A stretch of DNA of 64,000 bases. Source: Antedon mediterranea (taxonomy: Eukaryota > Echinodermata > Crinoidea > Comatulida > Antedonidae). This document shows positions 18,361-30,712 of this stretch, one piece after another. The translations under genes and the position numbers were made by a program. Each line of letters starts with the position of its first letter. Position 1 is the first letter of the stretch. The DNA is taken from assembly GCF_964355755.1 (NCBI RefSeq), contig NC_092679.1:3348001-3412000 (forward strand). Direction: 5' to 3'. The notes beneath the pieces are model-generated. The model had not been told where the DNA came from and ran no database searches. It worked only from the letters and a program-made list of their open reading frames with translations.

Positions 18361-19169
18361 GACCAGTTTCTAGGCTGCACTGAAAGTTGTAATAGTTTTT
18401 AGATTACAAAATATACCGGTACTGTAAAACACATCTATGAACAAGATAATTTATATAAAAATACATGAAACGAATATGACACAATATTGCTTCTGAAAAA
18501 GTTTTTGGGAGTATACATAGTACAGAATATGCATATAATGATGAAATAAAATAAAATATTAATAAAATAATATAAAGAAATTAATAAAGAACTAGAATTT
18601 AATTCGTCACTTTGACGAATTATAGGTGATAATTTTTATCATTTTACAGACATTAATTTTTATTTCACATGCACGTACGTTAACATACGATCAGAAAATG
18701 TTGATGTATGCCATCCTATTATATACGCTTATAGTGCTGAGGTGTGCCTATTATATGCCATATACAATATGTACAGTACGGTATATAATGTATCTATATA
18801 TACAAGTGAAATAAAAATAAAAATAGGAACATCTGAGCCTGACGAGAAACATATAGCTTTTGGAGTAGGCTATAGTTCAATGTTTTTAGATAAGATGGTG
18901 GTCTGGTGGTTCAGAAATATTGCATTTGACATTTTAGAACAAAGAAACAACGAAATGATTGTATAACAATCCGATTGATTTACTAGATTGTTAAGAAAAG
19001 ACGAATTGTAACAAAATATTGTACATACATACTGTAAACTCTCGGTTGTCTTTTTTCATCGAAAGAGGTAATGTTACTACCACTGTCATGAAATAATTAA
19101 ATGCTAACATTTGTTACATTCCTGTATCTGACACATTCACTCAAAGCAAGCCCTGTTCTTAATGCAACA

Positions 19170-20030
19170 CAACATCTCCATTTCATTTTCCAAATAGGCC
19201 TATGCTTATGCGGTATTAAATTAAACAAATTAAAAACCTTGTTTATTCAACAAATCTCCATTTCATGTTCAAAATAGGCCTTTGCGTATGCGGTATTAAA
19301 TTAAACAAATTAAAAACCCTGTTTATGCAACACAACATCTCTATTTCATGTTCAAAATAGGCCTATGCTTATGCGCTAATGAATTAAACATAGTAAAAAC
19401 CTGTTTATGCAACACAACATCTCCATTTCATTTTCAAAATAGGCCTTGTGTATGCGGTATTAAATTAAACAAATTAAAAACCTTGTTTATTCAACAAATC
19501 TCCATTTCATGTTCAAAATAGGCCTATGCGTATGCGGTATTAAATTAAACAAATTAAAAACCTTGTTTATTCAACAAATCTCCATTTCATGTTCAAAATA
19601 GGCCTATGCGTATGCGGTATTAAATTAAACATAGTAAAAACCCTGTTTATGCAAAAAATCTCTATTTCATGTTCAAAATAGGCCTATGCGTATGCGGTAT
19701 TAAATTAAACAAATTAATAACCCTGTTTATTCAACAAATCTCCATTTCATGTTCAAAATAGGCCTATGCTTATGCGGTATTAAATTAAACATAGTAAAAA
19801 CTCTGTTTATGCAAAAAATCTCTATTTCATGTTCAAAATAGGCCTATGCGTATGCGGTATTAAATTAAACATAGTAAAAACCCTGTTTATGCAAAAAATC
19901 TCTATTTCATGTTCAAAATAGGCCTATGCTTATGCGGTATTAAATTAAACAAATTAAAAGCCTTGTTTGTGCAACAAATTTCCATTTCATTTTCAAAATA
20001 GGCCTATTCTTATGCGGTATTAAATTAAAA
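19170..20030. repeat. 80-bp satellite array
   Basis: About eleven units of the form ATCTCCATTTCATGTTCAAA, ATAGGCCTATGC, TATGCGGTATTAAATTAAAC and AAAACCTTGTTTATTCAAC repeat with a period near 80 bp (79-83). Units alternate between variants with ACAAATTAA and ACATAGTAA, hinting at a higher-order two-unit repeat in part of the array. It ends in a poly-C run (20034-20045). Each unit carries an AGGCCT palindrome. Confidence 0.95.
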
Positions 20031-20179
20031 ATCCCCCCCCCCCCCTCCAAAAAAAGTTGTGAATTGATAATGACTGTAAAGCTAGCCTAATTGATTGTGT
20101 GTGTCTGTGATGTGTATGTGCAGTTATGTTTACATTTGTATATATAAGTATATAATATTCTTACATGGCTTCCCAACAT

Positions 20180-20396
20180 ACAAGTTTTCAATTGGATTTT
20201 TGTTTCCAATTGATCGATACTTTCTTGGGATTTTTTGCCTCTTTCATTTTATATATAACTGAATCAACTTTGTTCATACATTATGATTTACTGTATTATA
20301 ACTCTAAAAAAAAAATATATAAAATATCAGAAATTATAATGTTTTACTCAAATATGAATATGAAAGAAAAATGTTTATTTGAATTGAATTGAATCG
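20180..20396 (+). mobile_element. LINE-type 3' end with (ATTTG)n-like tail, copy 1
   Basis: Blocks ACATTATGATTTACTGTATT, ATATCAGAAATT, GTTTTACTCAAATATGAAT and AAATGTTTATTTG, then GAATTGAATTGAAT, match the sequence at 63.47-63.62 kb in the same order. An A-rich region ending in a pentanucleotide repeat is typical of a LINE 3' end. No reverse-transcriptase sequence is left here. Confidence 0.6.
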
Positions 20397-22185
20397 CCGT
20401 TTCAGTACGTGTTTTCGGAAAATTAAATAAACGTTTTCGAGTTAGATTTATTCCGCATTTAAACAAATTAGCCCCGGCAGCAATTATTAATTTACTGTAT
20501 TTTTTGAAAGATTTAAAAAAAAAAAAATATTCCCGTCCGCAATTATTATGTAATGTATGTTTTCAAAGAGTTTTTTTCTTCTATTCACACCAACTTTTTT
20601 TCTCGAGAATTGTGAATTAATATGTATAGGGTTAAAAAGTTGGAATGGCCGTTTCAGTACGTGTTATTTCAGAAATTATACACATTTTCAATCATATATT
20701 ATTTACTGTAAATATTTTAATTATGTTTAAAGGAATGTCACACGTGGCTGTAAATCTTGCAACGGAGAATCTATTTATCATTCAAAGTTAATTACCAAAA
20801 TTAAGAAAAGTAGGTTTATTGTTTTAAAAATTCTACAAACACAGACAGTCTAAATTATTAGGCTAAACATCTTGGCGATTTTGTCGCCAATAAGGCGATT
20901 CCTAATCATATTATTGACATCTATGATCTAAACGTAAATGGTAATTGTTGAACGGTATAAATAATTTTCAGAAGAAAGACCAAACATGTGGAATTAACCA
21001 TTCCTAAACGATAGACATGTCGTTTGTAAACTTTAATGAATCACAATATTTTCATGTGAGTTGAAGTAAGAGTACAAGGAGTATGGCACGGTTGGAATAT
21101 ATTAACTTGGGACGAAGATGGATGGGCTTTGAACTTGATTTTGAACGAATTGCGACGTTTACGACGCGACGTAGACGGTTTGAGGCACGTTGAGGCAGCA
21201 GCCACCCACGACTCAACCGAAAATGTCATTCTAGCCCTGGTTTCTATCCAAACTCTTGACTTTTTGTTCGACGTTGGAAATTTATAGTTTCGTCGATATT
21301 TTTGTATGGCACGCCAGGACGGACATAACTATGTTAAGATGATATTGCTCGTGTTGAGTTAGCGTAGTATATTTATTTATGCGTTTATAATTTTTCGTTA
21401 AAAACAGTATATTTGAAAATCCTGTATTTTAGTAACCTACAACCACAGTATCATTCCAAAACATCTTACTTTGATAATTGCTTGTAAATTATTTATCTAT
21501 CTAAATGTAATAAGTATGTTTTTTTTTAGTTGACTTTGCGTCATTTTGGTTAGCGTCCAGTTTTAGGTTATTTATATATCTTTAAAAAATATTTTCTATT
21601 TACTAATGGACAGCGACGACAAATAAAGTATAATGTCATCCAATTGGAAACACTGACATATCGAGGTCGGGTCATGTACTTAAATGGCTTTTCCGTGGGT
21701 CTTGTTATTCAACAATATATTAGTTGCTATTCTAAAATAATTGATTTACAACGAACTAATAGATTTGAGTCTTTGAAATAGAACATAACACAATAGGCAG
21801 ATAACTCACTTCCACCATGGATAGATACGGTGGTATAATAACCTTCCGCGCCAGCATAGTTCATATCTTTTAACTTTATGGCGTTAATGCTTTTTGTTTA
21901 ATGGAAATGTAAACCTCCTTACAGTAGGATTAATGTTATTTTGACGATGATGCAGATTGAAACTATGTAATTAACCTTATGATTAAAGAGACCAGATTAG
22001 AGGAGAAATGCCTCGCGTTTGGGGGTACGTTGATATCACAGCAAAAAATGTTTGATCTGTCAAAACAAAGTCTTAATTTTCTGGGGGGAAACCATCTCTA
22101 AACTTTAAGGTTAAAGTTTTCGTTAAATCTCGTTGATAAGATTACCGTCACATACACATAGTTCGATATGCGCGTTCAGACATTG
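20397..22185. other. Gene-free stretch
   Basis: I see no convincing exon. A 36-codon open frame starting MARLEYINLGRRWMG lies at 21082-21192 within a more GC-rich patch, with an overlapping minus-strand frame over 21041-21229; neither matches a family I know and neither has supporting splice structure. A GGCGATTTTGTCGCC hairpin is at about 20874-20888. Confidence 0.3.
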
Positions 22186-22335
22186 ATAAATGGTACGTTT
22201 TCTGTACGCGCGTGTCCAAAAACCGCGACAACCATGGTTTCTTGTTTACGCGCGCGTACAAATGATGTTAATAATCGTACGCGTCCTGTACGCGCGCGTC
22301 TAAACGGTGATAACATTTTCTACGCGCGCTTCGCG
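22186..22335. repeat. CpG palindrome cluster 1 (TACGCGCGCGT)
   Basis: At least five TACGCGCG-type words occur in 150 bp (GTACGCGCGTGTCC, TTTACGCGCGCGTAC, GTACGCGTCC, GTACGCGCGCGTC, TACGCGCGCTTCG) in otherwise AT-rich DNA, spaced 30-50 bp apart. A related and more regular cluster is at 30.45-30.71 kb. A long open frame across this part is a side effect of the CpG content. Confidence 0.7.
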
Positions 22336-23417
22336 ATGTCAATCAACATTCGTTCTATCTTCATTATTATACTTGGCGAGTTCTTTGGACATTTCTTACA
22401 GTTAATATCGCTCAACATACTTCAGGACTTAGAGTGAACGAACAAACAAAAGCAAAGATTATTTAACAACAAAAACAAAACATAAGTAAAAGAAAACACC
22501 GGAATCACAGTCTGGCACCATTGATCGATAGTATAGAACGATTAGTTTTGGCTTTTGCCCTGCACTCGTTCATCAAAAGACGTTGATAATAAACAAGATT
22601 ATACGGATGTTCAACTGCTCATAAAATGGGTTAAAAAAAACTGTTATTAAATGACGTAATTTGCTCTTGATTTGCGTATTTTATAAAGTAAAAACAAATT
22701 GAGATGACATTAGGAACGATATTTACGTATTTCTAATCGATGTTGATAGAGTATTCATCAGATATATCTTTTTTGATTAAGAGTATACATAGTAATTGAT
22801 AAAAGAAAGAGCCAGCTATACATTCTAATTTGAAGTGCACATAAACATCGCAATTAAAACTTTAAACTGGCGCCCTCTATACTGTAACAAAGTTTTCATA
22901 GACAATTTTTTTTTCTCGTTTGTTTGAAATGGTTTTTTCCTAACAATTCCAATTGGTATAGTATAATCATATTTTGTGCAGGCAACAATGTAACATGGTG
23001 TATATCATATTTGAAAGTGTTTTAATTTAGAATTGGTTGTCTGCTGATACGTAACCAAAATGTCACCCACCTATTTGACGAAACGCAGAGGACTAACCAA
23101 TTCCCCTGTTATTCCAAATTTAATTAGAAAAACGGTATTTTACCTAAACAAAAACGAAGGTTATGTCCAAAGAAGCAAACATTTGAAAACATATAGACCC
23201 GTTTATATTAGCAACACTCAGCACCATGATTGGTCAGAGTGAAATATCATTCATCTCAAAATAGTAAATAAATCAGGCGACTGAGAGTGGAAACCCTATC
23301 TGTCGCCTGCTAAGAATGCCATGTTTGTTTGCTTTGAGTCAATGAACGTTTTATAATGCCTAGATGAGGCCAATGGCAACACGTCATCAGATCGCGGCTA
23401 CCCTGTCACTCACAACC
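22336..23417. other. Gene-free stretch
   Basis: Nothing recognisable beyond short AT-rich sequence. A 60-codon open frame at 23060-23242 has no family resemblance that I can see and no splice context. Confidence 0.3.
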
Positions 23418-23660
23418 CAGTCGTATGGCGCGCCAAGCTGTCATTTATTCGCAAATAAAGATATCTAAGATATCTCAGTTTAAAACTAACATATCTCAGT
23501 TTAAAACTAACATATCTCCATTAATAGAGATATCTTTATTTAAAACTAGATATCTCTATTAAAAACTAAGATATCTCTATTAAAAACTAAGATATCTCTA
23601 TTTAAAACTAATATATCTCTATTGCTTGAATAAATGACAGCTTGGCACGCCATACAGTCG
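23418..23660. mobile_element. DNA transposon (MITE) with TIRs and CAGTCG target duplication
   Basis: The element spans 23424-23654. Its ends TATGGCGCGCCAAGCTGTCA and TGACAGCTTGGCACGCCATA are inverted repeats that continue into ATTTATTCG. Both sides are flanked by CAGTCG (23418-23423 and 23655-23660), a clean 6-bp direct repeat as expected of a target-site duplication. The interior (about 23459-23620) is a tandem array of roughly 22-bp units of the form GATATCTCTATTAAAAACTA. It codes for nothing, so it depends on a transposase elsewhere. Confidence 0.85.
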
Positions 23661-24117
23661 CGTCGTAACGTAATCGACTCTCCTTCATGGTTAGGCCTAC
23701 AAATAAAGAATAAATATATGGAAAATAATCTATTTGAGGCTAAATAAAACAAGAAATATTTCTTATACAAAACGCCGATCGACCTTTTGATGCAAAAGTT
23801 TTAATTGTTGTTCTTTCTCCAGAAATAATGATTTATTATCAATTATTTTTGTTTAACAATCAGTACTAGTAGAGAAATGAAATGACTCTTCCCTGGTACT
23901 AGTAAACATTTTGTGTAAATATAGTCTGGCCACTACTCTGTACAGAACAAAATATAATCATAAACTAATGTACATATTCCACTAGGGTAAGGACATTACT
24001 CTAAGGTCATCGTATTTGAATTCTTCTTGATAAAACGTTTTATTAATAGCTTTTTAGTTATTTTCGACAAACTTAAAAATAGTGATTGATGATATTTTGA
24101 ACCATCATTCTTATTTT

Positions 24118-24183
24118 TGGTTTGTTGGTACATTGTTGGTTCGTTGGTACATCGTTGGTTCGTTGATACATCGTTGGTTCGAC
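24118..24183. repeat. 20-bp minisatellite
   Basis: GTTGGTACATTGTTGGTTC, GTTGGTACATCGTTGGTTC and GTTGATACATCGTTGGTTC follow one another: about three units of 20 bp with few differences. Confidence 0.85.
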
Positions 24184-27100
24184 CAAAAAAATATGATGTC
24201 CGCCAAATTGGCATGATTGCAATGTTGATAGTTTTACAGAACATACAAATCTGATGACATTTTTATCATCCCTTATTTTAAAAAAATTGGACGAAAACAA
24301 TCATTCGAAAATGAGCAAAAGAAAAGAACACAAAGTTAGCAACACTTTGTTTGTTTCTTTATTTCCATTCACAACAAAAAGCATAAATATACATAAATAT
24401 TTCATTATAAAAAAATGAAAGAATGGAAATTAAAAACTTCTTGTTTAATAAACATTAAATATACTCACAAGAATATTTAAGTATATAGACAAATATCATA
24501 AAGATCATGTAAAAAAAGTTGTTGAAAAATGGCGAATTAACTGGAAAAGTTAGTCCTATTTCAAATTTGTATAGAAAAAAAATCGTACCAAAATATTAGG
24601 ATGTTTACCGAAACAAAACATGTCACCTCATTAATGTGTCCGTTGTTGCCCCCTGGTGCCTTTAAAACCCCTTTTCCCATTTTTAACAATTTTTTGGGCC
24701 TAAACTTTAGGCGTATACACTACTAGCCTAATCTTGCTTAATATTAATTCAGGAAGTGTCTACAAGCCATAACGAATGTGGTACAGTACAGTATATAGTA
24801 AATAAATATGCACACTGCGGAATTGTGATTTTTTTAGCCCTTTATTTACATTTTCGTTATCTAAGTTTACGTTTAAAACAACCGCACATGGCCTTTAGGT
24901 AGCTTTATGATATACAACTATACATTAAGTAAGCAGATATCGGTCTTAAATACTGCATTTTAAAAACAGTGAATTTTAGGTACAAAGTACATTATTTTGT
25001 GGTAAGTGTTTGAAACCTTTCATTTCATAGTTATGCGCCTGTTGTTTCAAATATTATAATTATTAGTTGGAGAAATGCTTGCAAATTAAGTTTAAACATG
25101 ACTGTGTTGCACGCGCTCAGTGTAACTTTAGGCCTAATCAACAACAAATAGTGTCTTCCACCCGATTCTCAGTGCTGTATTTTAATTTAAACGTATGACA
25201 ATATTTTCCCGGTATCACGGACATTTCCGTAATACAGCACCCATGTGTTTCACATGTGGTGCTTGTATCATCATAGGCATAGGTTAAAGGCCTATACATT
25301 GATAATACTAATAGGCGATACATTTTAATATAGTATATCTATACTAGATATTTGACTAAATTCTGAACAAATAAGATAAGGAATTTAAATTTTTAAGTGG
25401 ACCAATACTCTTTAAGTTATCGATAAATCCGCTATATTTTAAAGTTTCGTATGGTTAAATCATGTTGTTTAGGTCTACTACCGGATAAGGAAATGTTGAA
25501 GTTAAAAAATTAATATTTTTTAAATGATTAAACTTCAACCAATTTATTTCAAATTGGATTTTGATACAGAGGTTATCAAACGTTGAGGTATTCCACTTGT
25601 CATATTCAAGTATAGATCGAGTTTTGTTATTTTTCTCTCGTATTATAATGATTGACGGTAACTTTATCTGTGAACTATGTTGTCCTAAAAACTAACGGTA
25701 ATGAAATTTACACGCTTTGGAAATTAATATCAATCGTGAAGTTTATAAGAGAATCAGAATAATTGAGTTAGGCGCAAACTTTGCGGTTTGATAGCCAGCG
25801 ACAATGCGTTTGAGGTCGAGGGGAGTAGTGCGATATTGTTCCCGTGCCCACACTCAACTGAACCGTGCTCAAGCAAACTGATTGGGCTTAGGGCAAAAAG
25901 AAACAATCTCTTTTTGACTCCTTTGTCTGCTCTGGCTTCTTTATAAAAACCTTGTTTGTTTATTTTAAGTTGCTAAATTTTGGCTATCATGAACCTCATA
26001 CCGGCTAGTTAATGCGCTGGAAGTCGTGATCTGAGTGGATTGAATGAAGGCTTGTTGAAATTTTGCGTTGAAGCGAACTAAATCGAACCTAACGAGTAAG
26101 TTCACTTAGCCACGTTTTCGCAAATCATAATATTAGTGTTTTCAGCAGGCGGTCACTGGATTATTGTGTATGATATAATCTTATGTAAAACTTTTGTCAG
26201 TTTAATTGAACCAGTAAAAACAAACTTTGTTCATTCAATTCACGACCGGCTTGTCATTATTGCAACCGATCCTAAAGCCTCCGGAAACTCAACTTATAGC
26301 CAAAAAGGAAGACGCGCTCTTAAATATATATTTTATTTTTCTATTGTGTTTTAATCTTCACAACAGAGTTCGGTAATTAAGACGTTAGGGTTAATTAACG
26401 GATTATCAGAGCGCTAACAAAATCAGCATCCTATAATTATATGCTGCCTATAAAATGCTGGTAACTATAAAAACCACGGACGTTGGTTTTAGTGGGACGG
26501 TGCAAAACAGAAACGACAAAATACATTCAAAATGGCAAGAAAATTTAAAAAAAGTGTAGGCCTATATAGTCTATCATTTATTTATTTAAATATTCACAAA
26601 TCACAGAGAAAACTGAATTGCTTGAATTTACAAAAATATAGACATTAAAAAATAAAAAATAAATTACTTTACAAAAGTCATGCACAATTGTAAGCGAGTG
26701 CAAAGAGGGTAATTCTTTTTTTGAATTTTACTTTTTGTAAATATTAAAGAACCTAACTGTATTATAATTATACAATTGAATGACCACATTCTCAATATCA
26801 TACTTTTTAAACCCTAATTAAACTTAAACTTTCTAACCCACACTCTCTTGAGCATGCCAAAAAATAGATTTATAATACTGTAAGCGCCTCATCATTTTCG
26901 TCATCATCCGTAACGTCTTCCTCTTCAAACTGCAAGTTAGGCCTATAATTAATTTGAAAACCAAAATAGCTTAGCGACAGGCCTAATTAACTATTGAAAT
27001 AATATTTTTCATTGTTAAGTTTCAGTATGTTTTGTAGGCCTAAATAAATATATAACATTCCGTGTGTGGGTAATTGAGGCGCGGCGAAACACGGTTAAAA

Positions 27101-27884
27101 TACACCGAACAGTGTGCGTCGCATCAGAACCTGTAAACTTCACACCTTCGTCATTATACGCCGCGCATTATCCAGCCGAGATTCTAAACAATTTGTATTT
27201 ACTTGTGTATACTCCAAATAGAAAAATAGCATAAATATTGACAAAACAAGCGAGAAATGAGACCTTGGAATCAAATAGAAGTCTCTTATTTGGAGTCATA
27301 GATGCGTGGCTTAGACCAACCCCTCGAATCGTAATCATACCCGCCTTAGTAGACAGCTTGAATAGGTACTAGCTTTCTAACCATGCCTCGGTTTAATCAG
27401 GCTGAGAAACGCGCGCATGCCTCGCACGTTTTATGCAAGATATTATTAGACTGATATGAATAGTTGTTTATTAAATATTTTCTATTTTTTTATAATTATT
27501 CTGACAAACGTAACTTCTATTAGGCCCTAAGCGTATTAAAAATCTTTGATTTCAATGAATTTTTCTTCTATGAGATTTCAATAAGATGCCCCGTGCTCCA
27601 GAATATAATTGGGTACGTTATTAATAAATATACTAATTAGTAATTGTGCTCACAATGTACCGAAGATGGCTAATCGTTTTATTTTCTCAAAATGTAGGCC
27701 TACGTTCGATGATTATCCTACATATAATTTGTTTCATATTTAAGAACACTTTAAAAGAAGGAAACCAAACTTTTAAAATGAAAGTCGCCGAAAATTAGAA
27801 AAAGAGTTAAAAAATGAGAGTTAACGGACAATAGGCCTAATTGAGGCAAAAATTAATTTCAAAACGAAATGTGTATATATAATA
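24184..27884. other. Gene-free stretch
   Basis: No exon or RNA gene is recognisable. At 25220-25262 TTCCGTAATACAGCACC and a palindromic ATGTGTTTCACATGTGG resemble, in reverse, the hairpin repeats at 52.68-52.86 kb. The remainder is AT-rich with scattered AGGCCT words. Poorly AT-biased patches around 25760-26100 might be conserved, but I cannot test that. Confidence 0.3.
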
Positions 27885-28155
27885 TTATGCTGCTGCAATA
27901 GGCCACAAGTTCCTTCATAATTATTTAAATTGATATATTTTAGAAAATTAAATTTTTATATAATTATTATGCTGCTACACTCATTCCGTGAGACTATAAT
28001 ACAAAGTTCCTTCATAATTATTAAAATTGATATATTTTAGAAAATTCAATATTATTTATATTTATTTTATTTTATATTATTATGCTGCTACACTCATTAA
28101 TATTAAACTATATTACAGTTTCTTCATAATGATTTAAATTAATTTTTTATTTTAG
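27885..28155. repeat. Three-unit tandem repeat
   Basis: TATTATGCTGCT...AGTTCCTTCATAATTATT...AAATTGATATATTTTAGAAAA occurs three times with a period of roughly 100 bp, the third copy more diverged. Confidence 0.75.
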
Positions 28156-28924
28156 AAACTCTTCTGAAAGATTTTTGACATTTCATTTCATAAGGCGATT
28201 TAAAATCGTAACAATTTTTTCTTCGTCTGATGACTTTTGGATGTTCTTATGATTAAGATCCATAATGCAACAGAATACAAAACAATTTATTCCATTACGA
28301 TGTAATGATGTCTATAAAGCACTTAAATTATTGCATTTACACCTATTTGTTTTTGCAAATGACGTTTTCTGGTTCGGTTAAGTTACATAAAACTAAGTTT
28401 AAGACTCTAACAAAAAGACCTGCAGAAAATCGCTCTTAAATCCAGAAAAACAACTCATTGTTATATGTTATGAGCTAAGCCATGGTGTTCGTTGTTTACA
28501 AGGGTCTTACATGTTGGAAACAATGGGAGAAAACAGGACTTGTACGGATTACAAGTTGTCGAGCAAACTAAGCCGATGAGGCCTAGAGCGGTTCAAACAT
28601 GTTATGTATTGTTAAAAGTACTAAAACAAACCGGAGTTAATAAGACTAATAACAGAGAAACAAGGCAACAGTGTGCTATGGTTTAGCGTCTTATTTTAAA
28701 AGTTTTTAAGTTATTGGGTGTTGTATGATAAAGAAAACAAGCCCTAAGTAGGTTTAATAGCATAATTACCTCACGGTTTTAAAATTAATTCACCCTAATG
28801 TATGTGTACCCGTATGCACAGAACGCAATTGACCTAGAGCTTAACAACTTTTATTTCATAATGATTTCAATGCATTTGTACTTAAACAGAAATGATAACA
28901 AATATTAATAAATTTGTTGTCCTC

Positions 28925-29120
28925 TCAAGTTATTTTATTTAACAACATATTTATACAGGATTAACAGGTTTAAAGGAAAACTGTTTTGCATTGTGGTCCT
29001 GTCTTAAATACAAAAAATCAGGAAAAAATGTTTAGTTTTGTGAGAAAAAAAATGAGATCGATATCTAGCTTTGAACAAAGCAATTTTCATGAGTTCCGAA
29101 ATCTTATTTCGTTCATTTTT
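28925..29120 (+). repeat. Dispersed repeat D, copy 1
   Basis: TTATTTAACAACATATTTATA, quoted in part, is followed by TTGCATTGTGGTCCTGTCTT, TTTAGTTTTGTGAGAAAAAA and ATATCTAGCTTTGAA. The same blocks appear at 51.46 and 56.16 kb in the same orientation. It is probably a retroposon 3' part; class unknown. Confidence 0.65.
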
Positions 29121-29266
29121 CTATATTGTTTTCATTGATTTTAAGTCTAAAATGTAGTTTGAATACTGTAGGCCTAAAATTCTGTAAAGTTCCACCTGTA
29201 TTTTTTGTAATTTATATTTGTAAAGGGGGTTAAACTCGATTAGAGAAATCTATTTTTTAACCGCCC

Positions 29267-29680
29267 ATTGCCATGCTGTAATTTGTTTCTTTTTTAAAAA
29301 TATATATATATATATATAAACAAATCAGGCAAAGAACAGTAATTCTAACCACCCAGTGATATACTGAAATTTAATTAATTAATTGTATACGATAAGGATG
29401 AGCAAATCTGTGAGAATGAGAAAAATTCGCCCCAACCGAGACTATAGTTCGAGTCTCGGTTGGGGCGACTTTTTTTCATTCTCACAGATTTCCTCATCTT
29501 TATCGTATAAAATTAATTAATTAAATTTCAGTATATTACCGGGCGGTTTAGAATTAATGTTCTATGCCTGATTTATATATATATAAACAAATCAGGCAAA
29601 GAACATTAATTCTAAACCGCCCGGTGTATATATATAAATATATATTTTTAAAAAAGAAACAAATTACAGCATGGCAATAG
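29267..29680. mobile_element. Nested palindromic element with tRNA-arm-like core
   Basis: An inner inverted repeat has arms at about 29316-29434 and 29450-29572, centred near 29443. Its tip is a hairpin of TCGCCCCAACCGAGACT against AGTCTCGGTTGGGGCGA. Outside it, TTGCCATGCTGTAATTTGTT at 29268 is matched in reverse at about 29650-29676, so one palindrome sits within another. Read from the tip outward, GTTCGAGTCTC plus GGTTGGGGCGA looks like a tRNA T arm and acceptor stem. The central hairpin, GATAAAGATGAGGAAATC and AACCGCCCGGT blocks recur at 41.5 kb. Confidence 0.8.
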
Positions 29681-30449
29681 GAGTTTAAAAAATAGATTCT
29701 CACAGATTTCCTCATCTTTATCGTATAAAAGTTGAAGTAAGTAAGTAAATTTTCCATTTAATTTTGAAGTTACAGTATTTAGGCTACTATTAAAACGGTG
29801 CTCATTTTATAAAGAATAATTGTCAAACATTTCTACTTCGAAAAAGAATGGGTGACTGGTCTTTAATATAATATATATAATCATTCGGATTATTTTCAAA
29901 AATTTAAAACTAAATGAGCCTAAAACTAGATCACGGACAAGTCACGATATTGTGACCCGCATATTACCTATAATTGATATTGACCAGAAGATTTGACCCA
30001 TTATCGATTGTCTATGGCATGTTTGGGCCGAAACAAGATCGGTTGCAGGTGGCTGACCAGAAGCTATCTCTAAAAAGACACCCTTAAGTGCCTTAATCAT
30101 CTTTTTATCTATAAGTGGAGGATGAGAAAATGACTAAAGCTGATCGGATGTTTAAGCTTTGGGTTAGGCTTAGGCCTACACCCAATCAATATATTATCTT
30201 CCCTTGAATGTAGCGTTTAGGCTTGCAGCCATGTAACAAGTTGCAATAAAGAGGAATATTATCAAAAGGTATTATTCACCACTAAATCAAAATGTACAGC
30301 AGCCAAACAGTTAATCCCTGCAAGAATTTTTAAGGGATTTAAATATTATTTTCAAATAAAAGTATTAGATATTACATGTAGTACAAAATGTATACTACAT
30401 CATAGGGATACTCTAATGTGGTTATCGTCAGTAAGAACAAACACAAAGT

Positions 30450-30712
30450 TATCGCGCGCGTACAAAAACGTTTCGTACATCGTAGTTTAAACGCGCGCGT
30501 ACAAAAAGGTACGGTACAACATACCGTAGTTTAAACGCGCGCGTACAAAAACGGTACGGTACATCATAGTTCAAACGCGCGCATACAAAAACGGTACGGT
30601 ACATCATAGTTTAAACGCGCGCGTACAAACACGGTACGGTACACATCGTAGTTAAACGCGCGCGTACAACAAATTTCAACTAATTATGGTTATTTGTACG
30701 CGCGCGTCCTTT
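30450..30712. repeat. CpG palindrome cluster 2 (CGCGCGCGTAC), about 40-bp period
   Basis: Six forward units of AAACGCGCGCGTACAAAAAC plus GGTACGGTACATCATAGTTT are spaced about 40-45 bp apart, followed by one reversed copy (TTGTACGCGCGCGTCC). The units are similar but not identical. The words are self-complementary and CpG-dense inside AT-rich DNA. The function, if any, is unknown. Confidence 0.85.

Noticed and set aside
21041-21229. Overlapping open frames on both strands, including a 36-codon frame starting MARLEYINLG
   Set aside because: Short, no recognisable family and no neighbouring exons; kept only as a note.
22168-22437. 89-codon open frame rich in Arg and Thr
   Set aside because: Open only because CGCGCG repeats lack stop codons; no family resemblance or splice context.
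23460-23630. CRISPR-like array of short regular repeats
   Set aside because: The units abut without unique spacers and lie inside an animal transposon; the genome is eukaryotic.
30450-30712. CRISPR-like array of regular repeats
   Set aside because: Spacers between CGCGCG words are themselves repeated, and the context is animal nuclear DNA.
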